Assembly: GCA_025936825.1 (NCBI GenBank)
Contig: JAICSO010000001.1
Coordinates: 806,001-870,000 of the forward strand
Direction of reading: 5' to 3'
Length of the DNA stretch: 64,000 nucleotides
From: Terriglobales bacterium
GTDB taxonomy: Bacteria > Acidobacteriota > Terriglobia > Terriglobales > Acidobacteriaceae
The position numbers and the translations under genes are program-made. Numbering within the stretch: the stretch's first letter is position 1; every line of letters begins with the position of its first letter. Of this stretch, positions 57,300 to 64,000 are shown one piece after another. The notes beneath the pieces were generated by a model that ran no database searches, was not told the origin of the DNA, and worked only from the letters and a program-made list of their open reading frames with translations.

Positions 57300-59099
57300 C
57301 TATTGTTTCTTCTTTTTCCCGAACAGGCCGCCGATGGCGTTCACTACGCCCTGCGCGTTTTGTCCGTTCGGGTTGTTACTGTTATTCCCCAGTTGTTTCC
57401 CGAGCACGCCACCGAGTTGCTTCCCAAGCTGTCCGCTCACCATTTCCTTCACATCCGGCATGAATTTGGGATCGGAAGCGGTACCGGTAATGAAGAATGG
57501 AATCGTGGTTCCGTTGCCGCTAAGTCCCGCCACCTTGGAGAGGCCACTTACGACCGCGCCATTCAGTGCGGCCGACATGTGGTAATCAAGAGCATTTTGC
57601 GGACTGACAGTTCCGGCTCCCGTGATCGTTCCGATTGCGGGGATAACCAGGTTCACGTTCTGCGTCTGAATGCCGCTGGGACTATAGTGCACGTCAGAGC
57701 TGAAATTCTGGATGGTGGTGTCCTGCCCAGTTTTTACGCCGCTCAGTGCAGAGATCGCAGACATCTTCGATCCCATGTCGAAGCCTGCCAGCTTGGTATT
57801 TGCCAGCTTCACTGGACCCGTAATGTTCATGGCGTTGACGGGGCCATTGATGTTCAGGTCTGCGGAAAGGGTGCCACCCTGCAAGGACGATCCTTTGGGA
57901 AGTTCAACTCCGAGGGCGGGAAGCAAGGTTTGGAGATCTTCGACCGGCATGTTGTCGGCATTCAGCTTCATATTCAGGGAAGGCTGGGTGCCGTGGAGAT
58001 CGAAAGTGCCGCTGAGTTTGGCGCTGGCTTTACCGACGGAAACATCGCCCTGGGTGAGTTGGCCGGTTTCTTTCTGGAGTGCGTAATTAGTGGCATATTT
58101 CAATGCCACCGGCTTCGGTGCGGGTGTGCCTTTGGGAGAAAGCTTCAGTCCCGTAGCCGTCGCGTCACCCATGCTGCGCGCTTGATTGCCGTCGGATTCC
58201 ACCGTACCCGCAAAGTTCACCGAGCCGGCGAATCCCGAAGACGGGTCGACGAAGCCCGATTTCGCCAGGTCTAGCTGGTTCACGGATATTTTTGCCTGCA
58301 ACGGGGTCAGCGAAGTGTCACTGCGGTTGATTGGCCCGCCGGTACCATCGAGCTTGGCATTGCCACCGCCAGGCAGATCGGCGGTCAGCGTAAATGGGAA
58401 TTGTGATGTAAACGAGAAATTTTTAACCGTGACGTCAACGTTGCGGTAAACACGGGCTTTGGAGGGCGCGTTCGTGTCGGCAACAGTGATTTGCCCGCTG
58501 CGGATGTTCAGAGCTCCAACCGAGAGGTTCTGTTCGAGTCCTTGCTCAGATTGCGACTGTCCTGAGGGCGAAGCCGCGGATTTTTGCGCAGACTGGGGTT
58601 GATTCTCCGTAGGGGTTGCGGGAGCCGGTTTTTGCTCGGCCTTCTTTTCCGGCGCTTTGGAGGTCTCGTTTGCCGGTGCAGGCGCGGGTTGCGTGTTGGT
58701 TTCGCCGGACTTGCTGCCCAAGGTCGAAAAATTCCATTTGCCTTGCGGCGTGCGCATGAGGCTCACCTGAGGTCGTGTCAGCGTGATATCGCGCACTTCG
58801 AGCGTCTTCGAAAAGATCAGCGGCATCAGGTTCACGCCGACATTCAGGGCATCCGCTTTCACAAAGGGCTGGTTGGAGAATGCCGGATCGTCCGCTATGG
58901 CAATGTTGTCGGCTGCCAGGCTGCCCGATATCAGCGAGAGCTTGAGGTTGCCAACCGTGACTTTGCGGCCAAGAGCGTTAGTGAGTTCAGCCTCAATCCG
59001 CGGACGGAACATGTTGACGTCGATTACGAACGGCAACGCGATGACGATGATGATGAGGATTGCGACAACGATGGCGATCCATTTGAGAACACGCTTCAT
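57300..59099 (-). CDS. AsmA family protein
   Basis: The 599-residue protein has an N-terminal membrane helix (IAIVVAILIIIVIALPFVI) and the AsmA start FRPRIEAELTNALGRKVTVGNLKLSLISG. A Pro/Ala/Gln-rich linker lies at about 135-190. The C-terminal AsmA-like beta region contains LSADLNINGPVNAMNITGPVKL. AsmA/TamB-like proteins form long grooves that move or organise lipids across the periplasm. GGAGGAGG provides the ribosome site, and a CCAACT/AGTTGG palindrome lies just before it (59116-59130). The gene is convergent with the glycoside hydrolase. Confidence 0.87.
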   Translation of the reverse strand: MKRVLKWIAIVVAILIIIVIALPFVIDVNMFRPRIEAELTNALGRKVTVGNLKLSLISGSLAADNIAIADDPAFSNQPFVKADALNVGVNLMPLIFSKTLEVRDITLTRPQVSLMRTPQGKWNFSTLGSKSGETNTQPAPAPANETSKAPEKKAEQKPAPATPTENQPQSAQKSAASPSGQSQSEQGLEQNLSVGALNIRSGQITVADTNAPSKARVYRNVDVTVKNFSFTSQFPFTLTADLPGGGNAKLDGTGGPINRSDTSLTPLQAKISVNQLDLAKSGFVDPSSGFAGSVNFAGTVESDGNQARSMGDATATGLKLSPKGTPAPKPVALKYATNYALQKETGQLTQGDVSVGKASAKLSGTFDLHGTQPSLNMKLNADNMPVEDLQTLLPALGVELPKGSSLQGGTLSADLNINGPVNAMNITGPVKLANTKLAGFDMGSKMSAISALSGVKTGQDTTIQNFSSDVHYSPSGIQTQNVNLVIPAIGTITGAGTVSPQNALDYHMSAALNGAVVSGLSKVAGLSGNGTTIPFFITGTASDPKFMPDVKEMVSGQLGKQLGGVLGKQLGNNSNNPNGQNAQGVVNAIGGLFGKKKKQ

Positions 59100-59405
59100 G
59101 GTCTTGAACCTCCTCCCAACTTGCAGTTGGATGACTCAACTCTGCATGAAGTGGGCTGGGAACCCGCGATAAGTCTAACAAAAATGTGGGTTAAAGAAGG
59201 TTCGGTTCCGCACTGCCCCGTTGAGGTCCGAGAAGATTGCTCTTGTTTGCCACGGAGAAAAGGCATTTTACTGCCGAGTACGCCGAGATCGCAGAGGGAA
59301 TTGGCGATCTGGTTTTCTTTGCGTGCTTTGCGATCTTTGCGGTTTAGGATTTCGAAATCGTTCTTCGCAAAGCATGCGAAGGTCGCCAACAAACCCCTTT
59401 ATCTT
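59100..59405. other. Gap between asmA and the PLP-enzyme gene, with repeat words
   Basis: About 306 bases. It holds the asmA leader palindrome, then a GCCACGGAGAAAAGGC / TTGCGTGCTTTGCGATCTTTGCGG word block (about 59248-59340) related to the dispersed CCACAGAGG family. No gene seen. Confidence 0.5.
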
Positions 59406-60608
59406 CTATCCCACCGCAACTTGGCGCGGCTCGCCGACGACTACCGAGAGCGCATGATCGAGGTCCGCGATCAGATCGTCCACATGCTCGACGCCAACAG
59501 ACAGGCGGATGAGTTGCTCCGTGACACCCATTTGTTTGCGATGTTCTGCGGAAATCATTGCATGGGATGTGAGTACGGGGATCGAAACCAGCGATTCCGC
59601 TCCTCCGAGGCTGGGGGCAAGGATGAACAGTCGCAAGGCTTCGCTGACGCGCTTGGCATCTTCGCCGGTCCCTTCAACCTCAAAGCTCAGCACTCCGCCG
59701 CCGCCTTCCATCTGGTCGATCGCAAGTGCGCGCTGAGGATGTCCTTTCAGAAACGGGTAGTTCACCGAGCGGACTTTCGGATGTGTAGAGAGGAACTCGG
59801 CGATACGTAGAGCACTTTCATTCTGGCGTTCGACCCGAACAGCGAGCGTCTTGATGCCTCGCAGTAGCATGAAGGCTGCGTGCGGGTCCATGACTCCGCC
59901 AAGAGTCGTGCGCGTGCCGCGGATCGTGTCGATCAGGTCTTTTCGGCCGGCGGCAACACCACAGATCAGGTCTGTATGGCCCCCGAAATACTTTGTGCCG
60001 GAGTGGAGGACCAAGTCGATTCCGTGTTCGATGGGCCGTTGATTGATCGGTGTGCCAAACGTGCCGTCGATGGCGCTGATCAAGCCATGGTCGCGAGCAA
60101 TGGCTGCGGTCTTACGGAGATCAACAACTCGGAGTGTGGGATTGGTGGGCGACTCAAGATATAACAATTTCGTATTCGGTCGGATCGCCCGAACGTGCTG
60201 GTCGTAATCCGTCGTGTTTACAAACGTGGTCTCGATACCCATCTTCGGCAGCCAGGACGATAAGAACTTTGTCACGCCCCCGTAAATGTCCCGCTGCGAG
60301 ACAATGTGGTCGCCGGCTTTGAGCAGCGCCATGAGCGAGGTGGTGATCGCATTCATCCCGGAAGCGAAGAGCAGAGCGGCGTCGGCGCCTTCGAGTTCGG
60401 CAATCCGCTTTTCCGCGGCGGTATGGGTGGGATTGCCGTACCGCGTATAGAACATGTCGGTGCTGGTCGCGCGTACCTGCTCATCGGAGTCGGTGACCTG
60501 GAAGGTAGAAGTCTGATAAATCGGCTCTTCCATCGGGCCGTTACGCTTGTCGAGGCTGGCGCCTCCGTGAATTGCTTCCGTTTCCGGACGAAAACGATGC
60601 TTTGCCAT
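59406..60608 (-). CDS. Cys/Met-metabolism PLP enzyme (cystathionine gamma-synthase/lyase type)
   Basis: The 400-residue enzyme belongs to the trans-sulfuration family. It has YTRYGNPTH, ASGMNAI, LESPTNPTLR, Schiff-base Lys206 in HSGTKYFGGH and LGGAESL. Such enzymes make or split cystathionine or add sulfide to activated homoserine. The ATG at 60608 is chosen for its CAGGAG site. It is divergent from the cupin-thrC-thrB group, so it may use homoserine made for the same branch. The exact reaction cannot be read from sequence. Confidence 0.88.
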   Translation of the reverse strand: MAKHRFRPETEAIHGGASLDKRNGPMEEPIYQTSTFQVTDSDEQVRATSTDMFYTRYGNPTHTAAEKRIAELEGADAALLFASGMNAITTSLMALLKAGDHIVSQRDIYGGVTKFLSSWLPKMGIETTFVNTTDYDQHVRAIRPNTKLLYLESPTNPTLRVVDLRKTAAIARDHGLISAIDGTFGTPINQRPIEHGIDLVLHSGTKYFGGHTDLICGVAAGRKDLIDTIRGTRTTLGGVMDPHAAFMLLRGIKTLAVRVERQNESALRIAEFLSTHPKVRSVNYPFLKGHPQRALAIDQMEGGGGVLSFEVEGTGEDAKRVSEALRLFILAPSLGGAESLVSIPVLTSHAMISAEHRKQMGVTEQLIRLSVGVEHVDDLIADLDHALSVVVGEPRQVAVG

Positions 60609-60688
60609 ACTGCACTCCTGGGTGATCATGAAATGGTAACGTTGGGGCTTGTGGCGAGCAAGCGGCGTTCAGAATGGAGGGAACATTG

Positions 60689-61108
60689 ATGAGCAAAGTG
60701 GTTAAGAAAGCTGCAAGCCGTAAACCTCGGAAATCGTCAAGGCCTTCTGGACGGGGCCCGGCGAAACACCATGTCTGGAGCAAGGTGGAACTCGAGACGC
60801 TAAATCCTCTTCTTCAGCGGCAGATGCTCACAGGAACGAATGTGATGCTGGCCCGGATACTGCTTAAGAAGGGCTGCATTGTTCCGCTGCATAGCCATCA
60901 CAACGAGCAACTCTCCTACGTAATCGAGGGCGCGCTGAGGTTCACGATTCACGGGAAGGACACGACTGTCAGCGCAGGAGAGGTGTTGACCATTCCTCCG
61001 AACGTCCCGCATCTCGTGAAAGCTCTTCGCGATTCCGTTACCCTCGACGTCTTCCATCCACCGCGCATGGACTGGATCAACAAGGCGGACGCTTACCTTC
61101 GTAAGTGA
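60689..61108 (+). CDS. Cupin-domain protein with basic N-terminal tail
   Basis: The 139-residue protein has a Lys/Arg-rich tail (about 1-28) and one cupin barrel. The metal motif is PLHSHHNEQLSYVIEG in motif 1, with GEVLTIPPNVPHLVKA in motif 2, giving a 3-His, 1-Glu type site. It may be a small dioxygenase, isomerase or sensor. The ATG at 60689 is chosen because GGAGGG lies 7 nt upstream (the frame opens at 60674). Confidence 0.78.
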   Translation: MSKVVKKAASRKPRKSSRPSGRGPAKHHVWSKVELETLNPLLQRQMLTGTNVMLARILLKKGCIVPLHSHHNEQLSYVIEGALRFTIHGKDTTVSAGEVLTIPPNVPHLVKALRDSVTLDVFHPPRMDWINKADAYLRK

Positions 61109-61180
61109 GAGAAGGTCCGAAAGCGTGGCCAGGTAAGGCGGATTCCTGGTCTCGCTCTGCTATTCTTATTGTTCCTGCAA

Positions 61181-62536
61181 ATGACTGAACAGGCGACTAA
61201 AACTGACGTCGGTGTGTCTCAAGTGAAGTGTATCGGCTGCGGCCGGACAGCTCTCCCCGACCGCTTTCGTTGCGAGACATGCCGCGACCTGCTCGAGATC
61301 ATCTACCCAGGATGGGAGCCCCAGGGCCCCTATGGCCTGAATGCTGCTTCTCTAAAGAAGCTTTGGCGGGACCGGAAATCATCCTTCGAACCGGCCGATC
61401 AGAGCGGAGTTTGGCGCTTTCGCGAGGTGCTGCCGGAGATTGCCGATGACAAGATCATCACCATTCGTGAAGGAAACACTCCGTTATATGAGTTGCCGCA
61501 CTGTGCCAAGAGTGCTGGGATCAAGTACCTCTATGCCAAGCATCAGGGCATGAATCCCACCGGCTCGTTCAAAGATACGGGGATGACTACCGCAGCCTCC
61601 TTCGCGAGGGCTGCTGGTTACAAGTGGGTGGCGTGCGCGTCGACTGGGAACACGTCGGCATCGATGGCAGCGTATGCGGCGCGCGGGGGATTGCGCTCGC
61701 TGGTTTTGATCCCGGACGGCAAGATTTCCTGGGGGAAGTTGTCGCAGTCGCTCGACTACGGTGCGATCACAGTCCAGCTAAAGACCGACTTTGACGGGTG
61801 CGTGCGCGTTCTCAACGAAGTGGTCGAGCGCATGCCGGTATATCTGCTGAATTCGGTGAACCCCTACCGGGTTGAAGGACAAAAGACTGTGGCATTCGAA
61901 CTCCTGGAGCAGCGCGGGTGGGAAGCGCCAGACCACATTATTGCTCCGGGGGGAAATCTCGCGAATTCTTCCGCGGTCGGCAAGGCGCTTCGCGAGATGA
62001 AGCAGCTGGGCTTCATTTCACGCGTGCCGAAAGTGTCGGTGATCCAGGCGGAAGGGGCGAATCCCCTGGTTCGGTCGGTGCGCGAGAACGGTGGAGAGAA
62101 ACTGATCGCGGTGCACGCTGAAACAATGGCGACTGCAATTCGCATCGGGAATCCGGCTTCATGGAAAAAAGCGCTGCGCGTGATCCGCGAGACTGGCGGC
62201 GAAGTCGAACAGGTCAGCGAAGTCGAGATCGCGCTGGCTAAGGCCGAGATAGGCGCTGAGGGCGTGGGCTGCGAACCCGCGTCGGCGGTGACGCTGGCGG
62301 GATTGAAGAAGCTGGTGAAACAGGGCTTCGTGAAGGCGAACGAAACCGTCGTGCTGGTGCTCACGGGGCACACGCTGAAAGATGCGGATTTCACGCTCAA
62401 GTTTCATCGAGGGGACTTGTTCGAGGGGACTCCGCACAAAGCAGAGAGCAATACTCTGAAGCCGTTGCAAAGGTCTCCGCTTGTGCTGGAGCCTAGGGTG
62501 GACGCGGTGATCGAGTTGTTGCAGTCGGCTGAGTAA
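61181..62536 (+). CDS. thrC: Threonine synthase
   Basis: ThrC converts O-phosphohomoserine to threonine with PLP. The 451-residue protein (from ATG 61181; TTG 61169 is an alternative) has an N-terminal zinc-ribbon of four Cys (CIGCGRTALPDRFRCETC), the PLP Lys in NPTGSFKDTGM (about 131), STGNTSASMAAYAARGG and a late SAVTLAGLKKL segment. It precedes thrB, the enzyme that makes its substrate. Confidence 0.93.
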   Translation: MTEQATKTDVGVSQVKCIGCGRTALPDRFRCETCRDLLEIIYPGWEPQGPYGLNAASLKKLWRDRKSSFEPADQSGVWRFREVLPEIADDKIITIREGNTPLYELPHCAKSAGIKYLYAKHQGMNPTGSFKDTGMTTAASFARAAGYKWVACASTGNTSASMAAYAARGGLRSLVLIPDGKISWGKLSQSLDYGAITVQLKTDFDGCVRVLNEVVERMPVYLLNSVNPYRVEGQKTVAFELLEQRGWEAPDHIIAPGGNLANSSAVGKALREMKQLGFISRVPKVSVIQAEGANPLVRSVRENGGEKLIAVHAETMATAIRIGNPASWKKALRVIRETGGEVEQVSEVEIALAKAEIGAEGVGCEPASAVTLAGLKKLVKQGFVKANETVVLVLTGHTLKDADFTLKFHRGDLFEGTPHKAESNTLKPLQRSPLVLEPRVDAVIELLQSAE

Positions 62537-62765
62537 GAAACGAAAGCCGAAAACCTTTACCACAGAGGACACCCATTCGACTTCCTCGCTGCGCTCAGGC
62601 GCTCAGGGCAGGCCGAGGTTCACAGAGGAACGCCACAGAGGGTTGTGCCGGAGCACTGGATTTCTGTTCTTTCAGAGTGACACGAAGTGACACGAAGTCG
62701 GGTTTTAACATTTGAAAGTTGATCCGAAGCCTGAGGCCTGAAGCCTGACCCCTGAAGCCGCGCTA
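62537..62765. repeat. Repeat-rich gap between thrC and thrB
   Basis: It holds AAAACCTTTACCACAGAGG and the next four bases (62550-62572) identical to the left end of the element at 51779. Then come a TCGCTGCGCTCAGGCGCTCAGG stretch, CACGAAGTGACACGAAGTC words and CCTGAGGCCTGAAGCCTGACC words. No gene seen. Confidence 0.8.
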
Positions 62766-63689
62766 ATGACTGAATTCACCCTCAGCCTGCCTGCCACTTC
62801 CGCCAATCTTGGCCCGGCGTTTGACGCCGCCGCATTGGCTCTCGGCCTCGATCTCCGGGTTCGCGCGACTCGGGCAAAGCGGTATTCGATCAATGCTACC
62901 GGTCATGATCCTGAGATCTGCGGCGCTGTTGAAAACCATCTGATCCTCAAAACGTACGAAGATGTCCTCGCCGCGGAGAAGAAATCTGCTCCGGCTCTCG
63001 CACTCAACATTCACAACGGCTTCCCAATTGGCAAAGGGATGGGTTCTTCCGCTGCGGCGCGTCTGGCGGGCATTGCGCTAGCGGTGCACTTCGGACGCCT
63101 GCGCTGGAACAGCGCGCACATTATCGGCGAAGCTTCCAAGCGAGAACATCACCCGGACAATGCAGCCGCCTGCTGGATGGGCGGCGTTACCGTGGCGCGT
63201 ATGTTCGGTGAGTCCGAGGCCCACGTTGCTCGGTTCGTGCCTAAGGGCAAGTGGCCCCTGATGCTGGCTATTCCCCAGGAACCGCTTTCGACAGAAAAGG
63301 CGCGCGAGGTTTTGCCTCGCGAATATTCTCGAGCGGACGCCGTAGCGAACATCCAGAACTCAATGCTCTTACTGGCCGCGCTATTTCAGGGAGACCAAAA
63401 GCTTCTCTCTTCTTCCCTGGAAGATCGGATTCACCAGCCGTATCGCGCCGAGTTGTGTCCCCTCCTCCCGGCACTGGACACGTTCGATCCGGAAGACGGA
63501 GTCCTGGGAGTTGCCCTGAGTGGGGCAGGACCCTCGGTACTGATGTTCCTGAATCCAAAGACTTCGATCGAGAAGACCAAAGCCCGGGTGGAATCACGTC
63601 TTAAGAATAGAGGATTGAAAGCTGAGCTGGTGCTGACTTCAATTGCCAAGCGGGGCGGGGAAGCGTCATTCCAGCGTAGGGCACGCTAA
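62766..63689 (+). CDS. thrB: Homoserine kinase
   Basis: ThrB phosphorylates homoserine with ATP. The 307-residue GHMP kinase has the start LPATSANLGPAFDAAALAL, the ATP loop FPIGKGMGSSAAAR (86-99), a SKREHHPDNAAACWMGG substrate segment and the C-terminal LSGAGPSVLMF motif. It lies downstream of thrC, separated by 229 bases of repeats, so a separate promoter is possible. It is convergent with zapA, 2 bases apart. Confidence 0.94.
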   Translation: MTEFTLSLPATSANLGPAFDAAALALGLDLRVRATRAKRYSINATGHDPEICGAVENHLILKTYEDVLAAEKKSAPALALNIHNGFPIGKGMGSSAAARLAGIALAVHFGRLRWNSAHIIGEASKREHHPDNAAACWMGGVTVARMFGESEAHVARFVPKGKWPLMLAIPQEPLSTEKAREVLPREYSRADAVANIQNSMLLLAALFQGDQKLLSSSLEDRIHQPYRAELCPLLPALDTFDPEDGVLGVALSGAGPSVLMFLNPKTSIEKTKARVESRLKNRGLKAELVLTSIAKRGGEASFQRRAR

Positions 63690-63691
63690 GT

Positions 63692-63997
63692 TTAGTGCCC
63701 GCGTCTGTCATCCAGAACTTCATCTAAAGCGCTCAGCAACTGCTTGGCACGGCGGCTGGAATCCGTGGTCCCGCCGTCCATCTTCTTACGAAGCAGGTGG
63801 TACTCGTCGGCAATATTGAGAGCAGCAAGAACGGCGAGCCGGGCGGTGTCCACCGTGTGCGTCTGGGACGAAACAGCGCGCATCTTGGTGTCGACGTACT
63901 CGGCCAGCTTCAGGATGTAGTCGGGATCGGTGCCGCGAAGATTGTAGCCCTGGTCAAAAATCTCGACACGAACGCTGCCGTTCGAGGCATCCTGCAC
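63692..63997 (-). CDS. zapA: Cell division protein ZapA-like
   Basis: ZapA binds and bundles FtsZ at the division ring. The 101-residue protein has the family N-terminal segment VEIFDQGYNLRGTDPDYILKLAEYVDTKMRAV and a C-terminal coiled coil. The GTG at 63997 is the first in-frame start in the window. The ATG at 63999 is out of frame, and the true start may lie beyond the window edge. Its 3' end meets thrB almost directly. Confidence 0.85.
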   Translation of the reverse strand: MQDASNGSVRVEIFDQGYNLRGTDPDYILKLAEYVDTKMRAVSSQTHTVDTARLAVLAALNIADEYHLLRKKMDGGTTDSSRRAKQLLSALDEVLDDRRGH

Positions 63998-64000
63998 ATG

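Noticed and set aside
57279-58274. 331-codon plus-strand frame opposite the AsmA gene
   Set aside because: Shadow of AsmA. It has no initiation site and no recognised domain.

Overview
The window reads as chromosomal DNA of an acidobacterium, most likely a Terriglobia/Koribacter-like lineage. The best phylogenetic marker is the leader of nadA (47883-48020). It carries the two half-domains of the NAD+-I (nadA-motif) riboswitch, an RNA class reported from Acidobacteria. Other features that fit are many small PilZ and receiver-domain proteins, a DUF2934 protein, several Cys-anchored Ig-like lipoproteins, and dispersed word-like microrepeats. No transposase, phage, plasmid, CRISPR, rRNA or tRNA gene was seen.

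Layout. 1-0.8 kb: tail of a membrane protein and a solitary nuoB. 0.9-4.2 kb: a response regulator, a GHMP sugar kinase, a secreted GlcG/HbpS-like protein and a PilZ-RDD membrane protein. 4.4-9.35 kb: a four-gene minor-pilin operon ending in a 933-residue PilX-like protein. 9.4-16.1 kb: hemD, a PilZ + NarL-type pair, a GAF-ANTAR regulator, two small envelope proteins, and prfA with its DUF1385 partner. 16.3-20.1 kb: an ABC exporter followed by an ATP-dependent DNA ligase. 20.2-24.8 kb: a Crp/Fnr regulator, deoC, a HEAT-repeat protein and a CE15 glucuronoyl esterase. 24.9-26.3 kb: three receiver-domain proteins, two with altered phosphoacceptors. 26.5-32.8 kb: the imuA-imuB-dnaE2 mutasome. 32.9-35.6 kb: a SUFU-like protein and a TonB-dependent receptor. 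35.8-40.4 kb: DUF2934, then ccmF-ccmH-ccmI-like cytochrome c maturation genes. 40.5-45.9 kb: a six-gene operon that reads as a non-phosphorylating L-fucose pathway (mutarotase, dehydrogenase, lactonase, UxaA-family dehydratase, second dehydrogenase, FAH-family hydrolase). 45.9-49.8 kb: a large uncharacterised coiled-coil protein, riboswitch-nadA and DUF2203. 50-57.3 kb: lipoproteins, tandem alkaline-phosphatase-superfamily enzymes and a glycoside-hydrolase-like lipoprotein. 57.3-64 kb: AsmA, a Cys/Met-metabolism PLP enzyme, a cupin, thrC, thrB and zapA.

The most unusual signal is a set of dispersed short-word repeats. They occupy intergenic spaces and also sit inside genes as in-frame insertions: two in the DNA ligase, one in imuA and three in dnaE2. 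All six keep the reading frame open and lie at linkers between conserved blocks. Related tracts lie directly upstream of imuB and dnaE2. A second dispersed family has CCACAGAGGACAC-type ends, and one copy (51779-51917) has 27-bp terminal inverted repeats like a MITE. Functional claims rest on recognised motifs and gene context read by eye. No database search was run.
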